DNA from: an uncultured Pseudomonadota bacterium
GTDB taxonomy: Bacteria > Pseudomonadota > Alphaproteobacteria > RUG11792
Assembly (NCBI GenBank): GCA_902795615.1
Contig: CADBLQ010000007.1
Location: 1 to 64,000 of the forward strand
Length of the DNA stretch: 64,000 bases
Direction of reading: 5' to 3'
Shown here: piece by piece, positions 46,228-56,118 of the stretch
Position numbering within the stretch: the first letter of the stretch is position 1
Layout: every line of letters starts with the position of its first letter
Program-made: the position numbers and the translations under genes
Notes under the pieces: model-generated
The model's input: the letters and a program-made list of their open reading frames with translations, nothing else
What the model was told of the DNA's origin: nothing
Databases searched by the model: none

Positions 46228-46983
46228 TTATACAGTTAAAATTTCAACACCATTGCCAGTAATAGCAATTGTATGCTCAAACTGAGCAGACAAACTTTTA
46301 TCAACGGTAACTGCTGTCCATCCATCATGAAGAACTTTACACTTGTACTTACCAACATTTATCATAGGCTCTACGGTAAAAAACATTCCCGGAACTATCT
46401 CATCACCTAACTCTCCAGTATCGTAGTGTGCAACAAACGGTTCGCCATGAAAAAAATTGCCTATTCCATGCCCACCATAATCACGAACTATAGAATATTT
46501 AGTATTCGTAGAAATATAGTTAGATATTGCTTTTCCAATATCACCAATATGACCGCCCACTCTTACTGCATCTATACCGATATTCATAGCACGCTTTGTG
46601 TGTTCTACTAAGTCGCAAGCTAATGGAGTACAGTTACCAACCAAAAATGTACGACTGGTATCACCGTACCAACCATTTAAAATAACAGTTATATCGATAT
46701 TTACAATATCTCCATTTTTTAGTTTATACTTTCCTGGAATACCGTGACAAATAACATCATTTACAGAGGTACAAATTGATTTAGGAAAGCCATTGTAGTT
46801 CAATGGTGCCGGAATAGCATTATGTCCAATGATAAAATCATGGCATAAAGTATTTAATTCGTCAGTAGTAATGCCTGCATTTACATACGGTTCTATAAAA
46901 TCCAATACTTCCTTTGCTAACTTACCAGCATCTCTCATGCCCTGCAGTGCATTAGGATTATCACTAAAATTGACTATACTCAT
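46228..46983 (-). CDS. map: Methionine aminopeptidase, type I
   Basis: Removes the initiator methionine. The five metal ligands are found in GDIVNIDITVILNGWYGDTS (two Asp), GHGIGNFFHGEP (His), FTVEPMI (Glu) and QFEHTIAIT (Glu). 251 residues, class Ia without extension. Seven bases after pheS, an uncommon partnership. Confidence 0.97.
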   Translation of the reverse strand: MSIVNFSDNPNALQGMRDAGKLAKEVLDFIEPYVNAGITTDELNTLCHDFIIGHNAIPAPLNYNGFPKSICTSVNDVICHGIPGKYKLKNGDIVNIDITVILNGWYGDTSRTFLVGNCTPLACDLVEHTKRAMNIGIDAVRVGGHIGDIGKAISNYISTNTKYSIVRDYGGHGIGNFFHGEPFVAHYDTGELGDEIVPGMFFTVEPMINVGKYKCKVLHDGWTAVTVDKSLSAQFEHTIAITGNGVEILTV

Positions 46984-46989
46984 ACTATT

Positions 46990-48024
46990 TTAACCATTTA
47001 CAACTGCATAGCTATTTAAAATTCGAGAGTCAACATCAAATAATGAGCGTATATCAGTTATTCCATATTTAAGCATTACTAAGCGTTCTAGTCCAAATCC
47101 GTAGGCAAATCCATAAACCTTTTCATGAATACCACAATTTTTAAAAACATTAGGATGAACCATACCTGAACCTCCCAGTTCTAACCAAGAATTACCATCT
47201 TTTACTAATTCTATTTTTCCATTAATTTTTTTATAACAACAATCAACTTCCATACTAGGCTCAGTAAATGGAAAAAAACTTGGTCTAAAACGTAAAAAAA
47301 CGTTATCTGTTTCAAATACAAATGACACTATTTGATGTAGTGCTTCCTTCAAATGACCTACGCATATTGGGTTGCGGTCAACAACTAAACATTCGATTTG
47401 GTGAAACATCGGGGAATGCGTAGCATCTAATTTATCATTTCTATACGTTTTGCCAATTGAAATCATTCGTAAAGGTACTCCATATTTTTGCAAGGCTCGT
47501 ATCTGAACACACGACGTTTGAGTACGCAATAAAATATTCTCAAAGTTCTTAATATAAAATGTATCTTGAGATTGTCTGGCAGGATGGTATTTTGGAATGT
47601 TAAGAGCATCGAAATTAAAAAATTCCGTTTCCACTTCTGGACCATCAAGTATCATATATCCACGGCTTTGGTATTCATGTTTTATTCGTCTAATTTCGTA
47701 AGTTAATATATGCAAATTACCAATTTTATTAGTAACTGGTAAAGTAACATCTAGTTTTTCAGATGATAGTTTCTTATTAAGTACTGTCTGTTTAATTATT
47801 AGTCTTTGCTTAGCGATAGCAGTCTCAGCAGTTGACTTAATTCCATTCAGTTTAATTCCTAATTCCTTTTTGTCTTCTAACGATAAATTCGATAACTCTC
47901 TAAATGCGGACGTTAGTTTGCCCGACTTGCCTAAAAACTTTGCACACTCTGCATCAAGTAAATTTTCTGTATCAATTTTTTTGATTTTTGCTAAAAAATT
48001 TTGTAACTCCTGTTCTAATAACAT
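46990..48024 (-). CDS. pheS: Phenylalanyl-tRNA synthetase alpha subunit
   Basis: Catalytic subunit of the (alpha-beta)2 enzyme. N-terminal coiled coil, then class II motifs: motif 1 region with HPARQSQDTFYI, motif 2 (IGKTYRNDKLDATHSPMFHQ) and motif 3 (AYGFGLERLVMLKYGI). The ATG at 48024 gives MLLEQELQNFL, normal for the family; the frame is open to 48099 without support. 344 residues. pheT, normally directly downstream, is replaced by map and must be elsewhere. Confidence 0.96.
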   Translation of the reverse strand: MLLEQELQNFLAKIKKIDTENLLDAECAKFLGKSGKLTSAFRELSNLSLEDKKELGIKLNGIKSTAETAIAKQRLIIKQTVLNKKLSSEKLDVTLPVTNKIGNLHILTYEIRRIKHEYQSRGYMILDGPEVETEFFNFDALNIPKYHPARQSQDTFYIKNFENILLRTQTSCVQIRALQKYGVPLRMISIGKTYRNDKLDATHSPMFHQIECLVVDRNPICVGHLKEALHQIVSFVFETDNVFLRFRPSFFPFTEPSMEVDCCYKKINGKIELVKDGNSWLELGGSGMVHPNVFKNCGIHEKVYGFAYGFGLERLVMLKYGITDIRSLFDVDSRILNSYAVVNG

Positions 48025-48165
48025 AACAAACGAAGATCTATATGTATACACAAAGAGTATAACACTCAGATTGTTAACCCCTCTGGCATAAGCCCTCATA
48101 GATTTATCTAAACGACTTTAGACTACTCAGTCTAGCACCAAATGGCTTAAAGCTATCAAATCACT

Positions 48166-50583
48166 TTACTTATTTTCCAACTTCAGCATAACTTCATTAG
48201 CTCGTGCTAGTACATTCTTTGGAAAACCAGCAAGAGAAGCTACATGTAGTCCAAATGACTTGCCAGCAAACCCAGGAACAATTTTATGCAAGAAAACTAC
48301 GTTTTTACCATCTTCATGAACTTGTACAGATGAAAATTTTACTGTTGGAATAGTTTCATTAAGACCGGAAAGTTCATGGTAATGTGTTGCAAATATTGTG
48401 TTAGCCTTAATATTTAATGCGATTTCCTCTGCTACAGCCCATGCTATTGCTAAGCCATCCTGCGTAGATGTCCCTCTTCCTATTTCATCTAGAATTATAA
48501 AAGATTTAGATGTCGCTTGATTTAATATAGTAGCAGTTTCAAGCATTTCTACCATAAATGTAGAACGTCCAGATGCTATATCATCAGATGCACCAACGCG
48601 ACTAAATATACGATTAACTACAGTTAACTCAGCTGATGTAGCGGGAACAAACGAACCCATTTGAGCCATTATCATTATCAATGCATTTTGCCTTAGGTAA
48701 GTGCTTTTCCCGCCCATGTTGGGACCAGTAAGTAGCGTAATATTACAATTACTTTCATAGTCATTTTCGACAAATTTTTCACCTGATAAACGTAACGCAT
48801 GCTCTACTACAGGATGTCTGCCTGCTTTAATGCTTATACAGTTAGTATTATTAAACTTTGGTCGTACATATTTCCTTTCTTTAGCGTTACGAGTAAATGA
48901 AGTAATTACATCGATAAAAGATATTCTGTCGGAGATTTTACGTAATAGTTCATTATACGATGCTAAGTATTCAACTAGCATTTCAAATACAAATAACTCA
49001 CGTTGTCTGGCATTTGTTTCCGCAGAATATATTTTATTTGCTGTATTAGAAAGTTCTTTTGTTGTATATCGAACGCAACTGCTCAATGTTTGCCTGTGAA
49101 TGAAATCACTTGATACTCGAGTTATGTATGTCGGTGTTATCTCAATAAAATATCCCAATACACCATTGTTTTTTATTTTCAAAGTTGGAATTTCGGTTTC
49201 AACTGCATACTTTCTTTGCAAATTTTTAATAATATTCTCGCCATTGTTTAACATATCTCTAAACTCGTCCAATAACTCATCATAGCCCTGACATATAAAG
49301 CCACCATCTCTAGTCAGTAATGGCGGAGTATCAACAATCGCTCCCGAAAGTTTTTCAATTATTTGGGATATAGACAAATCTGTTATGACCAAGCTATTTA
49401 ATGCTGTATGTTGAGCAAATATATTATTAATTGCAGTGAAGTATTGTAATGCATTTTGAACTGCTTTTATATCTCGTGGACCACATTTTTTCATTACAAT
49501 ACGGGAAATAGAACGTTCTAAATCAGGAATGGATTGTAGTATATCAGATATAGCAGATAGGAAATTATCATTTTGAGTAAAAAATTCCACATAGTCTAAC
49601 CGAGTATTGATTTTATCCAAGTTAACTAGCGGGGATTTTACCCATCTTGCTAGCATTCGAGAACCTTGAGCAGTCCTAGTAGTATCAATACAGGATAGTA
49701 ATGAGCCATTGTATTCCCCTGATTGTGTAGTATCTAATTCAAGACTTTTTTGTGTAAAATTGTCCATTAACATATAGTCACTAACATTAACTAGTTTTGG
49801 AATGTTAAGACTTATCTCAGATGGTTTTGATGAAGCATATACTGTAGAGATATAATCTACAATCATTGCTGTAGCTTGAATAATACTTTGAGAATACTTA
49901 CCAAATGCATCAATAAACTTCACATTAAAAAATTTTGCCAATCTGTTAGTAGCAATATCTACGCTATACTTAACATTTGGTAACATATGGATTATATTTT
50001 TATAATATTCCAGTGTTACAAGCATTTCTTTATTGGAACAGAATTCATCAAGGCATATAATTTCAGCAGGATTAATTCGTGCCAGACAGGATAATACATT
50101 TTGACTGTCGATTTCTTCGACTAAAAAGCTCCCGCTTGATACATCAGCATACGCAACTCCTATTTTATCTTTAGCTTTTACCATAGCTAATAGCCAATTG
50201 TTGCGATTACTAGCTAATAGTGAGTCCTCAATTACAGTGCCACTAGAAATAATCCTCGTAACCTTACGTTCGATAGGCCCTTTATTTCCTCGTGATTTTG
50301 CTTCTTCGGGTGTTTCAACTTGCTCACATATGGCAATGCGATAACCTAGTTTAACTAGTTTAGCTAAGTACATTTCATATGCATGCCAAGGAATACCACA
50401 CATTTGCATAGATTGCCTATGTGTTAATACTAAACCTAAAATTCTTGAAGCAATAACGGCGTCATCATTAAAAAGTTCATAAAAATCTCCCAGTCTATAA
50501 AAGACCAAACAATCAGGATACTGGTTTTTAACTTTAAAATATTGCTCCTCCATTGGAGTTAGCTTTTCTACACAATTTTCCAT
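48166..50583 (-). CDS. mutS: DNA mismatch repair protein MutS
   Basis: 805 residues. The mismatch-binding Phe-Tyr-Glu motif is in RLGDFYELFNDDA (about residues 31-43), and the ATPase domain has the Walker A GPNMGGKSTYLRQ, then FMVEMLETATILNQAT, Walker B FIILDEIGRGTSTQDG and FATHYHELS. It lacks a long C-terminal extension beyond the ATPase and helix-turn-helix region. Transcribed toward pheS-map with 141 bases between. Confidence 0.97.
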   Translation of the reverse strand: MENCVEKLTPMEEQYFKVKNQYPDCLVFYRLGDFYELFNDDAVIASRILGLVLTHRQSMQMCGIPWHAYEMYLAKLVKLGYRIAICEQVETPEEAKSRGNKGPIERKVTRIISSGTVIEDSLLASNRNNWLLAMVKAKDKIGVAYADVSSGSFLVEEIDSQNVLSCLARINPAEIICLDEFCSNKEMLVTLEYYKNIIHMLPNVKYSVDIATNRLAKFFNVKFIDAFGKYSQSIIQATAMIVDYISTVYASSKPSEISLNIPKLVNVSDYMLMDNFTQKSLELDTTQSGEYNGSLLSCIDTTRTAQGSRMLARWVKSPLVNLDKINTRLDYVEFFTQNDNFLSAISDILQSIPDLERSISRIVMKKCGPRDIKAVQNALQYFTAINNIFAQHTALNSLVITDLSISQIIEKLSGAIVDTPPLLTRDGGFICQGYDELLDEFRDMLNNGENIIKNLQRKYAVETEIPTLKIKNNGVLGYFIEITPTYITRVSSDFIHRQTLSSCVRYTTKELSNTANKIYSAETNARQRELFVFEMLVEYLASYNELLRKISDRISFIDVITSFTRNAKERKYVRPKFNNTNCISIKAGRHPVVEHALRLSGEKFVENDYESNCNITLLTGPNMGGKSTYLRQNALIMIMAQMGSFVPATSAELTVVNRIFSRVGASDDIASGRSTFMVEMLETATILNQATSKSFIILDEIGRGTSTQDGLAIAWAVAEEIALNIKANTIFATHYHELSGLNETIPTVKFSSVQVHEDGKNVVFLHKIVPGFAGKSFGLHVASLAGFPKNVLARANEVMLKLENK

Positions 50584-50717
50584 ATGTACTTCTCATTTGA
50601 GCTTTTCCATTACACAAGTTTATAACAATGCTATACAGGAGATGAATGAAGATGTACGACTCAGGTAAAAGTGTATCAAAATCTTTTAACAGCTCAACCT
50701 TAGGAGTAATAATTGTA

Positions 50718-50726
50718 TGATATAAT
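50718..50726 (+). promoter_or_regulatory. Predicted extended -10 promoter of the triple-USP gene
   Basis: TGATATAAT (50718-50726) is an extended -10 element with a perfect TATAAT; the -35 region is poor, as expected for this class. It lies 44 bases upstream of the start codon. Confidence 0.5.
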
Positions 50727-50770
50727 GAAAAGGATAAGAAGTATATCTTGGATATTATAACGGGGTTAAT

Positions 50771-53700
50771 ATGATAAAATTCAAAATAATTTTGGCTAGC
50801 ACAACTATGTTCTTGCCGTCTGTTATGAGTTTATTAACACAAGATGCGTGTGCCTCATCGGGCTTACACAAGTCTGCAATTTGGGATATTAATAATAAAC
50901 AGGAACTATCTATTATTACACAATGTCGGCAAGAGAATGTTAATGCTAAAGAGAAGTATTTAAAGAAAAAGAATTCTTCAAGCCAAAATGAGACCTACTG
51001 GGCGAACCAAAAAAAATGGTCACCTTCACTTAATAACCTTGATAAACTGCATTATCTTGAAAAATTTCAAGGACAGACACATAACCTGAGAATTGACAGT
51101 CTAAAAAAACGTATTGTAGCAGTTATACAGAAAGACTTTGCTGATATAAAAAGAAAGCTGAATTGTTCGGTAGATAAGTATTGCCGTTGTGCAGAGAAAA
51201 AAGGCGAAATCTTATCTTTAGTCAATGGTTGCTTAATGGGTGAGGGTATGCATCGACGAATACACAACGAAAATGAATACAATAGAAACAAAAATGATAT
51301 AAAAGCCTATTTTGAAAAAATAGTAAACGACATTATGAATAACTTTAATCAAACCAAGGTAGAACTAAATGGAACAACTTGCTATCTAGATTCATTAATT
51401 AGTAAAATTGCAAAAGGTACCAGTAACAAAGAATATGATTTTGTACACGATATGAGGTGTTATCTAGAACAATTCTGGTATATATGTGATGGCAAGGATA
51501 AACAGGGGGACACAGTTAAATCCGTTGTTGAAAAAGTAGCAACTAAGAAAGTCAAAGTTAAGGATGACTTTAAAATATCAAACAATAATATTAATATAAA
51601 TAATAATATACGTACAAATGACATGGCAAGTGCCCCAGCAGCGATTGGTACTGATGTTCGAGCTGATGCCGTTTTGATAAAAGAAGCGGAGTCTCGGGGA
51701 TTAAAAAAACTATCAAATCAAGAGTTAGGCAAACTTTGGGATGTTTATGATAAACTAAAAGAAATAGAAAAACGTGACATTGTACATGCTTACTACATAT
51801 TAAAAAGCGTTCCGAATGCTAGGTGTTGCGGGTTACCAAATCAAGGAGCAACTTGTTACCTAAATACGATCCTGCAGGGGGTAGCCAATCAAAAAGATTT
51901 TATATCAGCGTTACTTAGTCATGGAATACACAGATGGAAGGACCTCAAAGGAAACAGCAGAAATCCTAATGAGGCTAAATTTACAATTGCCTTTATTAAG
52001 ACTATGTGTCACATGTTAATAAATCAGAATGATACAAACTACGCTCCTACAGAACTAGCTACTGCACTTGAAAAAATCAATCCAACCTTAGTAAATCAAA
52101 TTGCAGGCGGCGACAGTTCAGCTGTATTTATGAATGGTATCCTCCCGAGCTTGCATACAGCACTCCAATTCCCCTGCCAGGGTGAGCAAACCTCGGTTGT
52201 CTGCGACTCCTTTGCAAATGTGAGCAAATCTAACAGTACATACCACTGTGACTCGGGTGATTATAGTCAATCGAATTTGTGTACGGACTTGTTTTATAAT
52301 TTCCCGCTGAGCGAAGTTGTTGACTATAAGAAAAAGACACAAGGGAATCTTATACCATATTCTGTCAGTATTGACGATTGTTTGAAGTTTTTTCAACAAC
52401 CTAACCAGTTGAATGACGAGGCTTATTGCCCTGTTTGTAAAAAAATTAGCCATTCCGGATACCAACAAGAAAAGAAATTTGTTGTTGGGGGCAAAATATT
52501 AACATTTACTATAAACCGTGGCGATACTAAAAACTTTTGTGCCACACCTATTGAAATCCCTAGGATTTTGGACTTCGGTCAGTATTGTACACAAGATAAA
52601 AAGGCAAAATATCGCTTAGCTACGGTTGTGTGTTATCAACGCGGTGGACATTATACGACATTTAATAATGTTAATGGTAAATGGTTCTGGTATAATGATA
52701 GTCTTGTATACGATTTGTCCGATCCGAAGAATTCTGAAACAAGGGCTTGGTTTGAACCTATGTTGGACGGTAACCCAGAAGTAGCACATTATCCAACTAT
52801 ACTGTTTTATAAAAGGCTCGATGACGATGCACAACCTGTAACGCAAGAGGAACTTCAATGGATAGAATCCTTTAATACCGAAATAGCAAAAACTACAAGC
52901 TATATTAAAGCTTTGATTTCAAAAGCCAATGAACAATTTCATATTCGTGGTCTACGAAATCTTGGTGCCACGTGTTATATGAATTCGTTGTTACAGGCTC
53001 TAGCTGGTATCATTCCGTTAAAGGAATTTCTCATTAAAGATGATAAAATAATAGAAGGGTCACAAAACGCAAGCATAGAAAGACGACTAGTGCAAGAATT
53101 TCGCAATGTTGTTACGGAATTGTGGAGAAAAGGCAATAATCCTCTAGCCTATGCCCCTGAAAAATTTCAGTTGTTATTGCAAAGTGTGTGGCCACAATTT
53201 CAACTTGGATCGCCCAATGACGTGAAAGATTTGGTGTATGGATTGTTAGAAGAGGCAAACCGACAATTGAGTACTGATAAGGAACTTTCACCAGAAGAGG
53301 TTGAAGCATTTTCAGACAAGTTTTTCAGCACTGCTCAAAGATCAGAAATATCAGCACTTCGTTATCTTATTGGATCTTCTGGAAAGTTAGATAGTTCAAT
53401 AATTAAGCAACTGTTTGGTTCAGTGATACATACGAAACACCAGTGTGGTCAATGTCACAATGTCACACATAATATGACAGTTGCATACAATCATATCCTA
53501 CCAATGTATAATGTTCCCAGTTTAAAACAAAATAAATCAGATCAAAGTGTTTCCTTGCGTGATTGTATAGCCGATTACACCAAGCCTGAAAAATCATCTG
53601 GAAATCTTTGTAAAAAATGTAACGGGTGTTGGGAGATGACATTGTACCCAACGTTTTTCTATTGTCCTCCGGTATTGACTTTTACTCTTGACTATGGTCA

Positions 53701-55900
53701 GGGCAAGCGCTTTGAGAAGGCCGCTCGTGGTTTAGTAATCCCTCTGAATTTAAACATGACCCCCGAAATCAGTAAACGCAAAACAGAGTATTTCTTATCT
53801 ACTGTTTGCGTTCATATCGGTGAAAGTGGTGCTACTGGTCATTATGTTACATTGGTTCAACATACACCGGGTGGAGACTTGTACTTATATAATGATTCAA
53901 CGGTTGATCAACTCACTAAAAATGGAACACTAACAGAGAAAGGTAAAAAATATCAAAATATCGTTCAGAATTGGTTGAAGGGAAAAATTGTGGTGAGCGA
54001 AAATTTTACACCGTATTATACCCAATACCAAAGGAAAGACTTATATGACCAAATGGCAAAAACCGATGATCAAACTATACCATTGTCAAAGTATTATATT
54101 TCAGAAAATAACAATATTAATAATCAAAACCAACTTATCAATAATAATCAAATAAATTTGAATAATCAGATGAACAACATGAAGTATCAAATAATGAATA
54201 ATCTGCAGGTGATGAATAACCCAATGATGAATAACCCAATGATGGGCAATCAGATGAACAACATAAATAATAACAACATTAATATGAATATGAATAACAT
54301 GAATATGAATTATCCAGTGATGAATGGTCAGCCGATGATGAATAATCAGATGATGAACAATCAGATGATGAGTAAACCAATGATGAATAATAATGTAAAT
54401 AACAATATGAATAATAATATTCCTATGATTAATGGTAATGTTATGTCGTATCAAAATCCAAATGGTATATTTATGCCATTCAACCCGCAGATGAACATAG
54501 TAAGGCCAAATATAACCGCGTTAAATAACCCGCGGTTTCCTAATCAACCGAGCCCAAACTTCAATGGTATGCCCTATTCACAATTCCAACAAAATCCGAC
54601 GTCAAGTGATGAACAAACAATGAGAAAAATCATCCCAGACCAGGGAGGTTTCAACCTAAACACTAATTTGATAAATAATAATTCTTTTTCTGCACTCTCC
54701 TCATTCGAAAATCAAACTGTATCATGGGTAAAAAATCTGATACCCGCAAATGTCCAGAATAACCTCAATAGAGGTTTACCGAACGTTGGTAGTAATTCTT
54801 GTTTTGTACTAGCACCATTACACTGTTTAGCCAATATTATACCCTTAAAAACTTTGTTCTCACAATATTCTTCTGCTCTGAGGAATACTACTTTTTCCAC
54901 CTCCGAATATAAAGTAACAAAAGACATAATTTCTCTTATCAACGGTTTATGGGATTCGTCTACTCTCCCACGCGAGAATTGGGCAAGCACCCTGATTGAC
55001 CTGCGTAAGAACTTAGAAATGGTGGCATCTATTAAAGCGAGCAAAGCTGGTGACGCTTTTGATGTGATTGACAATATTTTACGAATTTTTTCAAAAACAA
55101 TGTCGGAACAACCTAGTAAACCTAGTAATTTTGTTAATATCGATTGGAACGCACAGGAACTAAGGGCACAGAACGAGACTTTTGCTCTCGCAGATTTTTT
55201 AAACGGCAGTCTAAATGAGCTTTATTTTAATCCAATACGTAGAATGTTCCTTAGCAAACGCAAAATTGAAATGACGTGTAATTCCTGTAAAAAAACGAAG
55301 TTCAGCTTTCAAAACGATCTATATTTCAATTTCATACTAAAAAAATGCAAGGAAGATCAAGAGTGTGTATATAGTACCAACAACATACAGATACCAAAGA
55401 AGCTCTCTTTATATGACTGTTTTAGTTCGAATCTCAAAACGGAATCACTAGAAGGTAATGATATGATATATTGCAATAGTTGTGGAGGTCTAAAACCTGC
55501 GAAAATGACCGAGTCATATCAATGCTTTTCGCCAGTGTTAATTATAAAATTAAATAGGGGCAAAAACAATCTTGACTATGGTATATCAAATGCAATAGAT
55601 ATTCCAAGTCCAAGTGACATCCTCGATTTATCGGCTTATGCACAAACCAATCCAACTGATGCCAAGTACTCGTTAGTTGGCATTATTGTTCATGTTTCGG
55701 GAGATAGTGGACATTTTATGGCTTATTGTAGAAAAACACCTGATGACGAGTGGCATCAATATGATGACAGTACAGTTACAAAAGTCTCGAAAAAGATAAT
55801 AGAAAACGTGTTATCAAATAATCAAATACATAATAGTGGGATTTCTGCTGAAAGAGAAGTCCCTTATGTGCTCGTGTATATGAAAAAAAGTTTATTTTGA
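50771..55900 (+). CDS. Secreted protein with three tandem ubiquitin-specific protease (USP) domains
   Basis: 1709 residues. A signal peptide (MIKFKIILASTTMFL..., cleavage near ACAS) precedes a helical region to about 355. Three USP (peptidase C19) domains follow. USP-1 (about 355-690): Cys362 in QGATCYLN, zinc-type CPVCKK, His627 in GGHYTTF, Asn642-Asp643. USP-2 (727-1090): Cys735 in GATCYMNSLLQAL, CGQCHN and CKKCNGC, His1024 in TGHYVTL, Asn1041-Asp1042. USP-3 (1336-1705): Cys1344 in VGSNSCFVLAPLHCL, CNSCKK and CNSCGG, His1648 in SGHFMAYC, Asp1665. All three thus keep a full Cys/His/Asn-or-Asp set. An Asn/Met-rich linker lies at about 1112-1222. USP enzymes cleave ubiquitin, which bacteria lack, so the target must be host ubiquitin conjugates. 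It stands alone with its own promoter and terminator. Confidence 0.9.
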   Translation: MIKFKIILASTTMFLPSVMSLLTQDACASSGLHKSAIWDINNKQELSIITQCRQENVNAKEKYLKKKNSSSQNETYWANQKKWSPSLNNLDKLHYLEKFQGQTHNLRIDSLKKRIVAVIQKDFADIKRKLNCSVDKYCRCAEKKGEILSLVNGCLMGEGMHRRIHNENEYNRNKNDIKAYFEKIVNDIMNNFNQTKVELNGTTCYLDSLISKIAKGTSNKEYDFVHDMRCYLEQFWYICDGKDKQGDTVKSVVEKVATKKVKVKDDFKISNNNININNNIRTNDMASAPAAIGTDVRADAVLIKEAESRGLKKLSNQELGKLWDVYDKLKEIEKRDIVHAYYILKSVPNARCCGLPNQGATCYLNTILQGVANQKDFISALLSHGIHRWKDLKGNSRNPNEAKFTIAFIKTMCHMLINQNDTNYAPTELATALEKINPTLVNQIAGGDSSAVFMNGILPSLHTALQFPCQGEQTSVVCDSFANVSKSNSTYHCDSGDYSQSNLCTDLFYNFPLSEVVDYKKKTQGNLIPYSVSIDDCLKFFQQPNQLNDEAYCPVCKKISHSGYQQEKKFVVGGKILTFTINRGDTKNFCATPIEIPRILDFGQYCTQDKKAKYRLATVVCYQRGGHYTTFNNVNGKWFWYNDSLVYDLSDPKNSETRAWFEPMLDGNPEVAHYPTILFYKRLDDDAQPVTQEELQWIESFNTEIAKTTSYIKALISKANEQFHIRGLRNLGATCYMNSLLQALAGIIPLKEFLIKDDKIIEGSQNASIERRLVQEFRNVVTELWRKGNNPLAYAPEKFQLLLQSVWPQFQLGSPNDVKDLVYGLLEEANRQLSTDKELSPEEVEAFSDKFFSTAQRSEISALRYLIGSSGKLDSSIIKQLFGSVIHTKHQCGQCHNVTHNMTVAYNHILPMYNVPSLKQNKSDQSVSLRDCIADYTKPEKSSGNLCKKCNGCWEMTLYPTFFYCPPVLTFTLDYGQGKRFEKAARGLVIPLNLNMTPEISKRKTEYFLSTVCVHIGESGATGHYVTLVQHTPGGDLYLYNDSTVDQLTKNGTLTEKGKKYQNIVQNWLKGKIVVSENFTPYYTQYQRKDLYDQMAKTDDQTIPLSKYYISENNNINNQNQLINNNQINLNNQMNNMKYQIMNNLQVMNNPMMNNPMMGNQMNNINNNNINMNMNNMNMNYPVMNGQPMMNNQMMNNQMMSKPMMNNNVNNNMNNNIPMINGNVMSYQNPNGIFMPFNPQMNIVRPNITALNNPRFPNQPSPNFNGMPYSQFQQNPTSSDEQTMRKIIPDQGGFNLNTNLINNNSFSALSSFENQTVSWVKNLIPANVQNNLNRGLPNVGSNSCFVLAPLHCLANIIPLKTLFSQYSSALRNTTFSTSEYKVTKDIISLINGLWDSSTLPRENWASTLIDLRKNLEMVASIKASKAGDAFDVIDNILRIFSKTMSEQPSKPSNFVNIDWNAQELRAQNETFALADFLNGSLNELYFNPIRRMFLSKRKIEMTCNSCKKTKFSFQNDLYFNFILKKCKEDQECVYSTNNIQIPKKLSLYDCFSSNLKTESLEGNDMIYCNSCGGLKPAKMTESYQCFSPVLIIKLNRGKNNLDYGISNAIDIPSPSDILDLSAYAQTNPTDAKYSLVGIIVHVSGDSGHFMAYCRKTPDDEWHQYDDSTVTKVSKKIIENVLSNNQIHNSGISAEREVPYVLVYMKKSLF
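54100..54440 (+). repeat. Low-complexity Asn/Met-coding repeat between USP-2 and USP-3
   Basis: Irregular repeats of AATAAT, ATGATGAATAAT and related units encode strings such as MMNNQMMNNQMM. It separates the second and third protease domains, probably as a flexible linker, and is likely unstable in length. Confidence 0.85.
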
Positions 55901-55916
55901 AAGTTCTAGCAAAAAT

Positions 55917-55934
55917 AGGGGGCGTTCCCCCTTT
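55917..55934 (+). terminator. Hairpin terminator after the triple-USP gene
   Basis: AGGGGG (55917-55922) pairs with CCCCCT (55927-55932) around CGTT, followed by a short TTT run. It lies 16 bases past the stop. Confidence 0.55.
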
Positions 55935-56118
55935 AATCAAATAAAACTATATACTATATGAGTATTGGTACTAAACACGAAATAATCCGTATTGCGTTCA
56001 AAACCTTATTGTGAGCGAAACCTGTGCGATAATGTGACATACATGTAATGCTTGTACTAAATTGTTGATGTAACTTAAGTGTAGAGAAAATCTGAATATT
56101 AATTCCGTGGGGAAATAA

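Noticed and set aside
48119-48134. Terminator between mutS and pheS
   Set aside because: The six-base stem TAGACT/AGTCTA has no T-run on the minus strand and may be chance.
54101-54454. Minus-strand open frame rich in Ile and His opposite the USP linker
   Set aside because: It is the antisense of the ATG/AAT repeat tract; composition follows from the repeat and there is no start signal.
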